Shown: positions 1 to 6,197, numbered from the stretch's first letter. The stretch is DNA of 10,710 nt from an uncultured Lachnospiraceae bacterium (GCA_937891165.1 CALAEX010000020.1:1-10710), one strand, 5' to 3'. Notes: generated from the sequence alone by a model not told the origin. Translations and numbers: made by a program.

Positions 1-170
1 ACTTCAGAACGTGTCTTTGCACTCTGTGTGCCCTGACGCTTGTTAGCAAGCTGGCTTACTACTGCTAAATGCATTAAATGTTCATTTACTTCTACACCGA
101 AAACAGCGTCGTTGAGCTCTAATGTTCCAACTTCATTGCCTTCCATATTATAAACTTTAACGGTTGCCAT
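1..170 (-). CDS. rplD: 50S ribosomal protein L4, N-terminal part (runs off the left edge)
   Basis: The visible 56 complete codons begin MATVKVYNMEGNEVG and continue through EVNEHLMHLAVVSQLANKRQG to QSAKTRSEV, the recognisable N-terminus of bacterial L4 (uL4), up to the start of the loop that enters the peptide exit tunnel. L4 binds 23S rRNA early in 50S assembly. The start at 168-170 is preceded by GAAAGGAGG at a suitable distance. The gene follows rplC after 28 nt in the same direction, the normal S10 operon order. The C-terminal three quarters lie outside the window, so nothing can be said about the extraribosomal repressor function that L4 has in Escherichia coli. Confidence 0.95.
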   Translation of the reverse strand, partial: MATVKVYNMEGNEVGTLELNDAVFGVEVNEHLMHLAVVSQLANKRQGTQSAKTRSE

Positions 171-198
171 TATTTAGTTCCTCCTTTCTTAAAGCTTT

Positions 199-834
199 CT
201 AGTTTGCTTTCTTTACAGTTTCCTTTAAAACAATCATGGACTTCTTGGAACCTGGTACAGCACCCTTAACTAAAAGTAAGTTGTTATCTACATCAACTTT
301 AACTACTTCAAGGTTCTGAACTGTTACCTTAACTGCTCCCATGTGACCTGGCATGTGCTTACCCTTAAATACACGACCTGGAGTTGTTGCAGCACCGTTA
401 GAACCAGCATGTCTGTGGTACTTAGAACCGTGCTTCATTGGTCCTCTAGATAAACCGTGTCTCTTGATAGCACCCTGGAAACCTTTACCCTTTGAAATAC
501 CAGTAACGTCAATCTTGTCACCTTCTGCGAAGATGTTAGCCTTGATTTCTTGACCTACTGTGTAATCAGCAGCGTTTTCAAACTTGAACTCTCTAAGAAA
601 TCTCTTGTTTGCAACACCAGCCTTAGCAAAGTGTCCTTTTCTTGGCTTGTTGACAAGAACTTCTCTAATGTCGCCATAGCCAACCTGTACAGCTGCATAT
701 CCATCGTTTTCTACTGTCTTAATCTGTGTAACAACATTTGGAGTAGCCTGCAATACAGTTACTGGAATTAAAACTCCATTTTCATTGAAGATTTGAGTCA
801 TTCCGACTTTTGTAGCTAAAATAGCCTTCTTCAT
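199..834 (-). CDS. rplC: 50S ribosomal protein L3
   Basis: This 211-residue protein begins MKKAILATKVGMTQIF, the standard L3 (uL3) start, and carries the family core KGKGFQGAIKRHG, then TPGRVFKGKHMPGHMG and VTVQNLEVV. L3 is an early-assembly 23S rRNA-binding protein whose central extension reaches toward the peptidyl transferase centre. Its length is as expected (about 205-215 residues). The ATG at 832-834 has a strong AGGAGGTG ribosome binding site (842-849). It lies between rpsJ and rplD in one direction, so it belongs to the S10 operon. The odd point is the roughly 200-nt gap separating it from rpsJ, which contains several stem-loops (annotated separately). Nothing in the protein looks abnormal. 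Confidence 0.98.
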   Translation of the reverse strand: MKKAILATKVGMTQIFNENGVLIPVTVLQATPNVVTQIKTVENDGYAAVQVGYGDIREVLVNKPRKGHFAKAGVANKRFLREFKFENAADYTVGQEIKANIFAEGDKIDVTGISKGKGFQGAIKRHGLSRGPMKHGSKYHRHAGSNGAATTPGRVFKGKHMPGHMGAVKVTVQNLEVVKVDVDNNLLLVKGAVPGSKKSMIVLKETVKKAN

Positions 835-849
835 TTTTCTGCACCTCCT

Positions 850-1039
850 GTTAATCTACAGCGGACCGGGTTTCATATTCCCACTCCGGTCATCCTAGAT
901 GGTCTACTGGATGCTTGGGTCTGCCCTAAAGCAAGACGCTTGGACCCTACTATATATAAACCCTAAGGATTACTTACTCATTCATTTTAAATAGATACTC
1001 TTTCGTATCTAATTTCATAGTTGTTTGCCTAGCTGTTTC
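850..1039 (-). promoter_or_regulatory. Structured rpsJ-rplC spacer, candidate intra-operon regulatory RNA
   Basis: In most Firmicutes this gap is a few tens of bases; here it is about 200. Read on the minus strand it holds, in order: a 7-bp hairpin (992-1011) with a 6-nt loop just after the rpsJ stop; a nested stem-loop in which GGGTC/GACCC (943-947 with 917-921) encloses AAGC/GCTT (938-941 with 929-932); and a hairpin ACCGG/CCGGT (886-890 with 865-869), about 15 nt before the rplC ribosome binding site. No U-run follows any stem, so these are not simple terminators. An RNase processing site or a ribosomal-protein feedback element acting on L3/L4 synthesis are the likeliest roles; both are inference. 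Confidence 0.55.
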
Positions 1040-1357
1040 TTAGTTGTTCTTCATCTTGATGACAATGTGAACACCAGCTGGCATCTCAAGTCCAGATAAT
1101 GCATCTACTGTCTTCTGTGTAGGTGCAATAATATCAATCAATCTCTTATGTGTTCTCTGCTCAAATTGTTCTCTAGAGTCTTTGTACTTGTGTACCGCTC
1201 TTAAAATTGTAACTACTTCTTTCTTTGTAGGCAATGGAACTGGTCCACTTACCTTAGAACCTGTCTTCTTTACAGTTTCAATAATTTTTGCAGCAGATGC
1301 ATCTATCAATTGATGATCATAAGCCTTGAGTGTGATTCTCATTACTTGACTTGCCAT
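1040..1357 (-). CDS. rpsJ: 30S ribosomal protein S10 (transcription antitermination factor NusE)
   Basis: The 105-residue product has the full S10 (uS10) signature: RITLKAYDHQLIDASAAKI near the N-terminus, VSGPVPLPT, ILRAVHKYKDSREQFEQRTH and the KRLIDI segment. S10 sits in the 30S head and also joins NusB in antitermination complexes. The open frame extends 20 codons further upstream, but the start chosen is the ATG at 1355-1357, giving MASQVMRITLKAYDH, because AAGGAGGCGA lies just upstream and the length then matches the family. It is the first gene of the S10 operon here, preceded by a 290-nt leader and its own promoter and not by tuf. Confidence 0.97.
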   Translation of the reverse strand: MASQVMRITLKAYDHQLIDASAAKIIETVKKTGSKVSGPVPLPTKKEVVTILRAVHKYKDSREQFEQRTHKRLIDIIAPTQKTVDALSGLEMPAGVHIVIKMKNN

Positions 1358-1646
1358 AAAAAAAGTCGCCTCCTTATTCGCACTTAAATTGCAGTACGAC
1401 AAGCGGTGACTGTACACTCATCCGTGTGTTTCACGCTCATCGGAAGAACAAGCCAAGCACATAGCTCGACTAACAAACCTCAGCCTCCCGAATGGCTGAT
1501 ACTACACGCTCTCTGCTTTCGCAGAAATATTTTGTTCTGTACAGTGACTTGTCGCCAGGTATTATAACTTGACATTTGCTCCACGGAAAACCCACACGAT
1601 AGAACTGTGTGGCAACCTCTCGCTTCTTCGCTATCAACTCACAACA
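1358..1646 (-). promoter_or_regulatory. Long structured 5' leader of the S10 operon
   Basis: About 290 nt separate the predicted start of transcription (near 1646) from the rpsJ ATG. The minus-strand RNA can form CCACAC/GTGTGG (1607-1612 with 1592-1597, 9-nt loop), TCTGC-GAAA-GCAGA (1512-1525, a GNRA tetraloop stem) and TCAGCC/GGCTGA (1494-1499 with 1480-1485, 8-nt loop). No convincing gene lies inside: an 87-codon open frame (1470-1733) crosses the promoter and has no family resemblance. Long S10-operon leaders act in ribosomal-protein autoregulation in gammaproteobacteria (L4); a comparable role here is inferred from length and structure. Together with the two promoters this accounts for the 457-base gap between rpsJ and the divergent gene at 1815. 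Confidence 0.6.
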
Positions 1647-1652
1647 TGGCAT

Positions 1653-1712
1653 ATTGTACAACACAAATTTCGTTTTGTAAAGCTTTTTTTTCTTCTTTTT
1701 TTCGATTTTTTT
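1653..1712 (-). promoter_or_regulatory. S10 operon promoter with A-tract UP element
   Basis: On the minus strand TTTACA (1676-1681) and TACAAT (1653-1658) are separated by exactly 17 nt, a good sigma-A promoter. Directly upstream of the -35 box are three A-runs of 8, 7 and 7 (1684-1691, 1696-1702, 1706-1712) whose centres are about 10-11 bp apart, that is, in phase with the helix. Phased A-tracts at this place are typical of UP elements bound by the RNA polymerase alpha C-terminal domain and of intrinsically curved DNA, which fits a very strong ribosomal-protein promoter. A second TATAAT at 1561-1566 has no good -35 and is considered part of the leader. Confidence 0.7.
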
Positions 1713-1749
1713 CTCTTTGTGAAAATTGTACATTTTCTATTTCCTTTGA

Positions 1750-1778
1750 TTGCAGTTCATTGGATAATATGCTATACT
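1750..1778 (+). promoter_or_regulatory. Promoter of the PocR/chemoreceptor gene
   Basis: TTGCAG (1750-1755), a 17-nt spacer and TATACT (1773-1778), with an extended -10 TGC immediately before the -10 box. Transcription would begin near 1785, about 30 nt before the ATG at 1815. AAAGGAG (1796-1802) serves as ribosome binding site. It diverges from the S10 operon promoter with only about 70 bp between the two -35 boxes, so the A-tract region lies between them. Confidence 0.6.
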
Positions 1779-1814
1779 GATTCCATATAATAATGAAAGG
1801 AGTTAACTTCCTCT

Positions 1815-2597
1815 ATGCACTTAAAAGATTTTTTTGATTTAAAACTATTAGAACAACTCTTAAAAGATTGGTCAAAAGCAACGGGTCTTGCTACTATTGC
1901 AGTTGACAATCAAGGAAAATATATTTCTAGCGAAATTGGTTTTACTGACTTTTGTATGAAATATACAAGAGGTTCTGCGGAAGGTAGTAAACGATGTTTA
2001 AAATGTGATAATGAATGTACTGGCACTTACTTTTGTCATGCTGGACTCATGGATTTTTCTGTTGATATTATGGTAGATAATATTTACCTCGGAAAAATTA
2101 TCGGCGGACAAGTATTACCAAAAGAACCAAACGAAGAACAATTTAGAAAACTTGCAAATGAACTTGGTATTAACCCAGACCAATACATAAGGGCATTACG
2201 CAAAATTCCAATCAAAACAGAAGAAAGTATCCGTGCCTCTGCCAAACTGCTTGGTGACATTGTAAATATGCTTGTTAATTTTGAATATGTGAAAAAGAAA
2301 AATTCTTCTGTTGTTACTACCGTTTCTAGTGAAATTTCCCATGCGGTACAATGTATCAATGAAATTAAATCTAAAACAAACGAATTAGATAAGTTAGAAA
2401 GCACACAAAAAATTCTTGCTTTAAACGCTTCTATTGAAGCAGCCCGTGCTGGAGAATCTGGTCGCGGATTTGCTATCGTTGCTAATAAAGTAGGGGAACT
2501 TGCAAATACTTCTGACAACTTAAATAATTCTATCAAAACATCTGTGAATGAACTTGCTGGTATTATTTACCGTATGGAACAATCTCAAACAAAATAA
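1815..2597 (+). CDS. Cytosolic PocR-domain protein with a short chemoreceptor (MCP) signalling tip
   Basis: The 260-residue protein has two parts. Residues about 5-155 look like a PocR sensory domain: DFCMKYTRGSAEG, then CLKCDNEC with C61, C64 and C68, then YFCHAGLMDFSVDI with C74 and H75, and GGQVLP. The clustered Cys/His residues suggest a metal or redox ligand site. Residues about 155-258 form a short helical hairpin around ALNASIEAARAGESGRGFA (202-220), the highly conserved MCP tip that contacts CheA and CheW. There is no signal peptide, membrane segment, HAMP domain or extended methylation helices, so it would be soluble. The signalling region is far shorter than in ordinary receptors (about 100 against 250 or more residues). 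No other chemotaxis gene is nearby. PocR domains bind small molecules in some regulators; the ligand here is unknown. Confidence 0.85.
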   Translation: MHLKDFFDLKLLEQLLKDWSKATGLATIAVDNQGKYISSEIGFTDFCMKYTRGSAEGSKRCLKCDNECTGTYFCHAGLMDFSVDIMVDNIYLGKIIGGQVLPKEPNEEQFRKLANELGINPDQYIRALRKIPIKTEESIRASAKLLGDIVNMLVNFEYVKKKNSSVVTTVSSEISHAVQCINEIKSKTNELDKLESTQKILALNASIEAARAGESGRGFAIVANKVGELANTSDNLNNSIKTSVNELAGIIYRMEQSQTK

Positions 2598-2610
2598 AGA
2601 AAAAAATTCG

Positions 2611-2840
2611 CCGACAAAAAACTTCAATAAGTCTTTTGGATTTTATAAAAGCCAGTCTTTGATAGTATTTGTTTGAACACGCTCTCGCTCGGGACGAAAC
2701 GAAACAGTACTAGGCTCGAAAAAACCTCGTGGGGGGACTGCCGTTTCTTTACGGTTCTGCACAAATACTATCAAGACTTGGCTTTTGCGAAAACATATAA
2801 TTCATGATTTGATTCAAAAGACTTATTAAAGTTTTCTTCG
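2611..2840. repeat. Large imperfect inverted repeat between convergent genes
   Basis: The outer arms (about 2611-2640 with 2812-2840) match over AACTTCAATAAGTCTTTTG with a single difference, and the inner arms (about 2647-2671 with 2761-2787) match over AAAAGCC and TTGATAGTATTTGT with one offset base on each side; an asymmetric bulge of about 16 nt on the right side separates them. The about 90-nt central part is visibly richer in G+C than its surroundings, with CGCTCTCGCTCGGGACG, a run of six G at 2731-2736, and a small CCGT/ACGG hairpin (2741-2754). It fills the gap between the PocR-type gene and citrate synthase. It may be a bidirectional terminator, a miniature inverted-repeat element or a structured RNA; the sequence alone does not decide. 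Confidence 0.65.
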
Positions 2841-2847
2841 GTTGTTT

Positions 2848-4209
2848 TTACCTATCCTCTAAATTCTCATATTCTTGTGACGGCATAACACACTTATAAG
2901 CAGGACGAATAATTTTATCTTGATTGATAAGTTCTTCCATTCGATGTGCACTCCAACCTGAAATTCTTGCAATCGCAAAAATTGGTGTAAATAATTCCCA
3001 TGGTAAATCTAACATACTATACACAAAACCACTATAAAAGTCTACATTTGCACTTACGCCTTTATAAATACGGCGTTCTCTTGCAATCACTTCTGGTGCT
3101 AAGCGTTCTACTGTAACATATAATTTATATTCTTTATCTTTTCCCTTTTCATGAGCTAATCTTTCTACATACTGTTTGAAAATCTGTGCTCTTGGGTCAG
3201 AAATGGAATACACCGCATGACCCATACCATAAATTAAGCCTTTTTTATCAAACGCCTCTTTATGCAACAATTTTACTAAATATTCTTCTACTTGCTTTTC
3301 ATCTGTAATATTTTTCACATTTTCTTTTAAATCTTTAAACATTTCCACTACTTTAATATTTGCACCACCATGTTTTGGTCCTTTTAATGAACCGAGTGCT
3401 GCAGCAATAACGGCATAAGTATCTGCTCCCGAAGAAGTTACTACATGAGTAGTGAACGAAGAATTGTTACCACCACCATGGTCAGCATGAAGCACAAGAG
3501 CAATATCAAGAATTCTTGCTTCTAATTCGGTATATTTCTTATTTGGTCGCAACATACGCAATAAATTTTCTGCGGTAGAGAGTTTTGCTTGTGGACGATG
3601 AATATATAAACTTTTTCCTCTTTCATAATGGTTATATGCATGATATCCATACACTGCCAACATTGGAAATACACTGATTAACATAATACACTGACGAAGA
3701 ACATTCTCAATACTATTATCGTCTGCATGTTTATCATAACAAGCTAATGTCAAAACACTTCTTGCTAATGTATTCATCATATCTTTACTTGGAGCTTTCA
3801 TAATAACATCTCGAACGAAATTTGTTGGAAGTGTCCTACAACTTCCTAATAATTGTTGAAACTCTTCTAATTCTTGTGTTGTTGGAAGTTCTCCAAATAA
3901 TAAAAGATAGGTTGTTTCTTCAAAACCAAACCGTTTTCCTTCTTCAAAGCCTCGACATAAATCTTTTACATCAATTCCACGATACCGTAAAATTCCATCA
4001 CATGGCACTTTTTGTCCATCTATTATCTCATGTGATTTGATTTCTGATATTTTTGTCAACCCAGCTACAACACCCATACCATTGATGTCACGAAGACCTC
4101 TTTTTACATCGTACACACCATACAAACTTGGGTCAATTACATTTTCCTGCTTACACTTTTGTGCTAATTCTTCAATTCCTTTTACTTTTTCTACTACGTT
4201 TTTTCCCAT
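2848..4209 (-). CDS. Citrate synthase (citrate/2-methylcitrate synthase family)
   Basis: The 453-residue protein condenses oxaloacetate and acetyl-CoA to citrate; some family members prefer propionyl-CoA, and specificity cannot be read here. The catalytic triad is visible: H244 in HADHGGGN, H280 in GPKHGGAN and D390 in SANVDFYSG. GMGHAVYSISDPRA (328-341) and SGWSAHRMEE (417-426) supply substrate-binding residues, and ILRYRGIDV (73-81) is the usual N-terminal motif. The ATG at 4207-4209 has AAAGGAAG upstream. In fermentative Clostridia this enzyme normally feeds 2-oxoglutarate and glutamate synthesis and not a full cycle; no aconitase or isocitrate dehydrogenase is adjacent. Its 3' end abuts the large inverted repeat, and a 23-bp hairpin lies ahead of it. 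The symbols gltA and citZ both apply to this family. Confidence 0.95.
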   Translation of the reverse strand: MGKNVVEKVKGIEELAQKCKQENVIDPSLYGVYDVKRGLRDINGMGVVAGLTKISEIKSHEIIDGQKVPCDGILRYRGIDVKDLCRGFEEGKRFGFEETTYLLLFGELPTTQELEEFQQLLGSCRTLPTNFVRDVIMKAPSKDMMNTLARSVLTLACYDKHADDNSIENVLRQCIMLISVFPMLAVYGYHAYNHYERGKSLYIHRPQAKLSTAENLLRMLRPNKKYTELEARILDIALVLHADHGGGNNSSFTTHVVTSSGADTYAVIAAALGSLKGPKHGGANIKVVEMFKDLKENVKNITDEKQVEEYLVKLLHKEAFDKKGLIYGMGHAVYSISDPRAQIFKQYVERLAHEKGKDKEYKLYVTVERLAPEVIARERRIYKGVSANVDFYSGFVYSMLDLPWELFTPIFAIARISGWSAHRMEELINQDKIIRPAYKCVMPSQEYENLEDR

Positions 4210-4252
4210 GCAAACTTCCTTTCTTTCTTCTTTTTATAAAACCTTTAGCAAA

Positions 4253-4325
4253 AGCCTTACTCTATTTTATATTTTATTCTACCTAAAATAATGGTATCCT
4301 AAAAAATATAAAACAGAGTAAGACT
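4253..4325 (-). terminator. 23-bp hairpin between ridA and citrate synthase
   Basis: The arms 4253-4275 and 4303-4325 are complementary at 21 of 23 positions as DNA. In minus-strand RNA both exceptions become G-U pairs, so all 23 positions pair, whereas plus-strand RNA would have two A-C mismatches; the structure therefore favours minus-strand transcription. The 27-nt loop can add a short TACC/GGTA helix. The stem is followed by only four U residues (CTTTTGC), so it may be a weak ridA terminator or a hairpin in the citrate synthase 5' leader. No clear citrate synthase promoter was found; TTTAGG with TAGAAT at 16 nt, inside the loop region, is a weak possibility. Confidence 0.5.
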
Positions 4326-4355
4326 TCTAAAGATACTATGACTATCTAACAATAC

Positions 4356-4730
4356 TTATTTTACTGCAATTACTTCCATTTCAAATAATCCACCTTTTGG
4401 AAGTGCTGCCGCCTGTACACAAGAACGTGCTGGTTTATTTTCCTTAAAATAATTTGCATAAATCGCATTGATTGCTGCAAAGTCTTTCATATCTGCTAAA
4501 AATACTGTTGTTTTTACAACATCCTGTAATGTGTACCCTGCTTCTTCTAATACCACTTGAATATTTTTAATTGCCTGCTCTGCTTGTGCTTCTACACCTT
4601 CTGCTAATTCTCCAGTTTCTGGAATAATCCCTAATTGACCTGAAGTAAATACCATATTTCCAGCTTTGACTGCATGTACATATGGACCTACGGCCGCTGG
4701 TGCTTTTTCTGCATTAATTGCCTGATTCAT
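4356..4730 (-). CDS. ridA: RidA family reactive enamine/imine deaminase
   Basis: The 124-residue protein hydrolyses reactive 2-aminoacrylate and related enamines/imines released by PLP enzymes such as threonine dehydratase, sparing other PLP enzymes from damage. It has the complete family pattern: AINAEKAPAAVGPYVHAV at the N-terminus, VFTSGQLG (27-34), and PARSCVQAAALPKGGLFEME (100-119), with R102 as the carboxylate-binding arginine and E117 as the acidic residue of the active site formed between subunits of the trimer. The length is typical. The ATG at 4728-4730 is preceded by GTGAGG. It has its own extended -10 promoter and is cut off from aldolase by a terminator, so it is probably a single-gene unit. 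Confidence 0.95.
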   Translation of the reverse strand: MNQAINAEKAPAAVGPYVHAVKAGNMVFTSGQLGIIPETGELAEGVEAQAEQAIKNIQVVLEEAGYTLQDVVKTTVFLADMKDFAAINAIYANYFKENKPARSCVQAAALPKGGLFEMEVIAVK

Positions 4731-4757
4731 TTTAATACCTCACTTCTTTCCTACGTT

Positions 4758-4766
4758 ATTGTAACA
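4758..4766 (-). promoter_or_regulatory. Extended -10 promoter of ridA
   Basis: On the minus strand TGTTACAAT gives an extended -10 (TGn plus TACAAT). Seventeen nt upstream is only a T-run belonging to the aldolase terminator, so the -35 is poor and the extended -10 probably compensates. Predicted transcription start is near 4751, about 20 nt before the start codon. Confidence 0.5.
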
Positions 4767-4780
4767 AAGTTTTACTGTGT

Positions 4781-4820
4781 AAAAAAGAGGAATTGGCTGT
4801 ATCAGTCATTCCCCTTTTTT
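4781..4820 (-). terminator. Aldolase terminator (also able to act on the plus strand)
   Basis: On the minus strand GGGGAAT pairs with ATTCCTC across a 13-14 nt loop, preceded by six A and followed by six T, so the stem can extend through the A/T runs. It lies 44 bp after the aldolase stop. Because both flanks carry runs, it could stop transcription from either side. Confidence 0.8.
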
Positions 4821-4863
4821 CAAAAATTATAGCATTACTTATCTACAGATATACTGTAACAAA

Positions 4864-5727
4864 TTATGCACGGTTAGCAGAACCGAACAATGTAATCTTT
4901 TCACGAACTGTCTGCTTGATTGCTTCAGCACCTGGAGCTAAAAGCTTTCTTGGGTCAAAGCCCTTACCCTGTAAGTCTTTACCATCTTCAATGTACTTAC
5001 GAGTAGCAGCTGCGAAAGATAACTGACATTCTGTATTTACGTTAATCTTAGCTACACCAAGGGAGATTGCCTTCTTAATCATATCTTCTGGGATACCTGT
5101 ACCACCATGAAGAACTAATGGCATTTCACCTGTTAACTGCTGAACAGCATCTAAAGTTTCAAAACTTAAACCTTTCCAGTTAGCTGGATACTTACCATGA
5201 ATGTTACCAATACCTGCTGCAAGCATAGTTACACCAAGGTCAGCAATTGCCTTACATTCATTAGGGTCAGCACATTCACCTGCACCAACAACACCGTCTT
5301 CTTCACCACCGATAGAACCAACTTCTGCTTCTAAGGAAAGACCCTTTTCATTACAGATGTCTACTAATTCTTTTGTCTTAGCAACGTTTTCTTCGATTGG
5401 GTAATGAGAACCATCAAACATTACAGAAGAAAATCCAGCTTCGATACACTTCATACATCCTTCATAGCTACCATGGTCTAAGTGAAGTGCTACAGGAACT
5501 GTAATCTTCATTTCCTCTAACATACCGTTTACCATACCAACTACTGTCTTGTAACCAGCCATGTACTTACCAGCACCTTCGGATACACCAAGGATAACTG
5601 GAGAGTTCATTTCCTGAGCTACTGCTAAGATAGACTTTGTCCATTCTAAGTTGTTGATGTTAAACTGACCTACTGCATAGTGACCTGCTTTTGCCTTTTC
5701 AAGCATTTCTTTTGCTGATACTAACAT
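4864..5727 (-). CDS. fba: Class II (zinc-dependent) fructose-1,6-bisphosphate aldolase
   Basis: The 287-residue enzyme cleaves fructose 1,6-bisphosphate to dihydroxyacetone phosphate and glyceraldehyde 3-phosphate in glycolysis and runs in reverse in gluconeogenesis. FNINNLEW lies at 22-29; D84 and H85 in LHLDHGS are the catalytic Asp and a zinc ligand; SVMFDGSHYP (101-110) follows; LEAEVGSIGGEEDG (132-145) contains the metal-site glutamate; H178 in NIHGKYP and H207 in VLHGGTGIP complete the zinc site; AKINVNTE (226-233) binds phosphate. Length and motifs match the short Gram-positive type, not the longer E. coli FbaA type. The AAGGAGGTAC ribosome binding site is excellent. Tagatose-bisphosphate aldolases are close relatives, but isolated context and the IGGEEDG pattern favour a glycolytic role. 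Confidence 0.94.
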   Translation of the reverse strand: MLVSAKEMLEKAKAGHYAVGQFNINNLEWTKSILAVAQEMNSPVILGVSEGAGKYMAGYKTVVGMVNGMLEEMKITVPVALHLDHGSYEGCMKCIEAGFSSVMFDGSHYPIEENVAKTKELVDICNEKGLSLEAEVGSIGGEEDGVVGAGECADPNECKAIADLGVTMLAAGIGNIHGKYPANWKGLSFETLDAVQQLTGEMPLVLHGGTGIPEDMIKKAISLGVAKINVNTECQLSFAAATRKYIEDGKDLQGKGFDPRKLLAPGAEAIKQTVREKITLFGSANRA

Positions 5728-5837
5728 TATGTACCTCCTTATTTTATAAAAGAAAATTAAAAATTTGCTTCATGAATCCTTATAGAAAGTTCGATTCCAA
5801 CCTTTGAGGGAGGAACTTCAAAAAGCCCTTTAGGGGT

Positions 5838-5866
5838 ATTATAACCTATAATTAAAAAAAAGGAAA
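5838..5866 (-). promoter_or_regulatory. Aldolase promoter and 5' leader
   Basis: On the minus strand a perfect TATAAT (5838-5843) lies 17 nt from TTTCCT (5861-5866), a weak -35; an eight-base T run fills much of the spacer. The transcript would start near 5831, leaving a leader of about 105 nt. That leader can form AAGTTC/GAACTT (5787-5792 with 5813-5818). I found no known riboswitch in it. The 260 bases between this gene and the antitoxin gene hold only this promoter and leader plus AT-rich sequence without a credible gene. Confidence 0.55.
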
Positions 5867-5987
5867 CATAAATTTTTAAAATTCCTAGAGAAATACTAAA
5901 AAACTTGTTTCAATCCACAGTCGGTAATCTCAAAAAGACTGACATCATCGTAAAAACAACTTTAAAATCTGCAATAAACATACGCTC

Positions 5988-6197
5988 TTACTTTTCTTCT
6001 GTACTAGAAACTTCTTCCATGTCTTCTGTTTTGTTGGATTTTAACACCATGGAAAATGGTATTCCTTCATCCTGTATAACACGAGCTAAAAAGATACGAA
6101 TTGCAGAAGATAAATCCAAACCTAACTTGTCAAATACTTCCGTTGCATCCTTTTTCATTTTCTCGTCTACACGCAACTGAATTAAACAACTTGCCAT
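5988..6197 (-). CDS. RelB/DinJ-family antitoxin-like protein, without an adjacent toxin
   Basis: The 69-residue protein reads IQLRVDEKMKKDATEVFDKL, then GLDLSSAIRIFLARVIQDEG and IPFSM, the standard pattern of the RelB/DinJ ribbon-helix-helix DNA-binding domain. The N-terminal strand pairs in a dimer to contact operator DNA. The C-terminal tail (KTEDMEEVSSTEEK) is acidic and presumably flexible, where such antitoxins normally wrap a RelE/YafQ-type toxin. The ATG at 6195-6197 has AAAGGAGGGA upstream. Downstream, before the aldolase leader, no frame longer than about 23 codons with a start exists, so the usual toxin partner is missing. It could be a relic, an orphan antitoxin acting in trans, or a plain small repressor. 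The promoter and an overlapping inverted repeat suggest autoregulation. Confidence 0.85.
   Translation of the reverse strand: MASCLIQLRVDEKMKKDATEVFDKLGLDLSSAIRIFLARVIQDEGIPFSMVLKSNKTEDMEEVSSTEEK

Noticed and set aside
976..1020. A 14-codon reading frame (MKLDTKEYLFKMNE) just after rpsJ on the minus strand.
   Set aside because: No adequate ribosome binding site and it coincides with the 992-1011 hairpin; such a short frame is expected by chance.
1561..1566. A perfect TATAAT upstream of rpsJ as the S10 promoter.
   Set aside because: The -35 at the right distance is poor (TTTCCG) and the promoter at 1653-1681 is clearly better; it could still be a minor second start.
1681..1720. Pyrimidine-rich tract considered as a plus-strand terminator.
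   Set aside because: No stem precedes the T-runs; they fit better as A-tracts of the S10 promoter on the opposite strand.
1470..1733. An 87-codon minus-strand open frame upstream of rpsJ.
   Set aside because: It overlaps the S10 promoter and A-tracts, begins with a low-complexity Lys-rich stretch coded by the A-runs, has no ribosome binding site and resembles no family.
5785..5800. GTTCGATTC resembling a tRNA T-loop on the plus strand.
   Set aside because: The flanking bases do not pair as a T-stem and no acceptor, D or anticodon arm can be found around it.
5905..6180. A 91-codon plus-strand open frame opposite the RelB-like gene, considered as a missing toxin.
   Set aside because: It is the antisense shadow of the antitoxin, with low-complexity Ser/Thr/Ile sequence, no RelE/YafQ pattern and no ribosome binding site.
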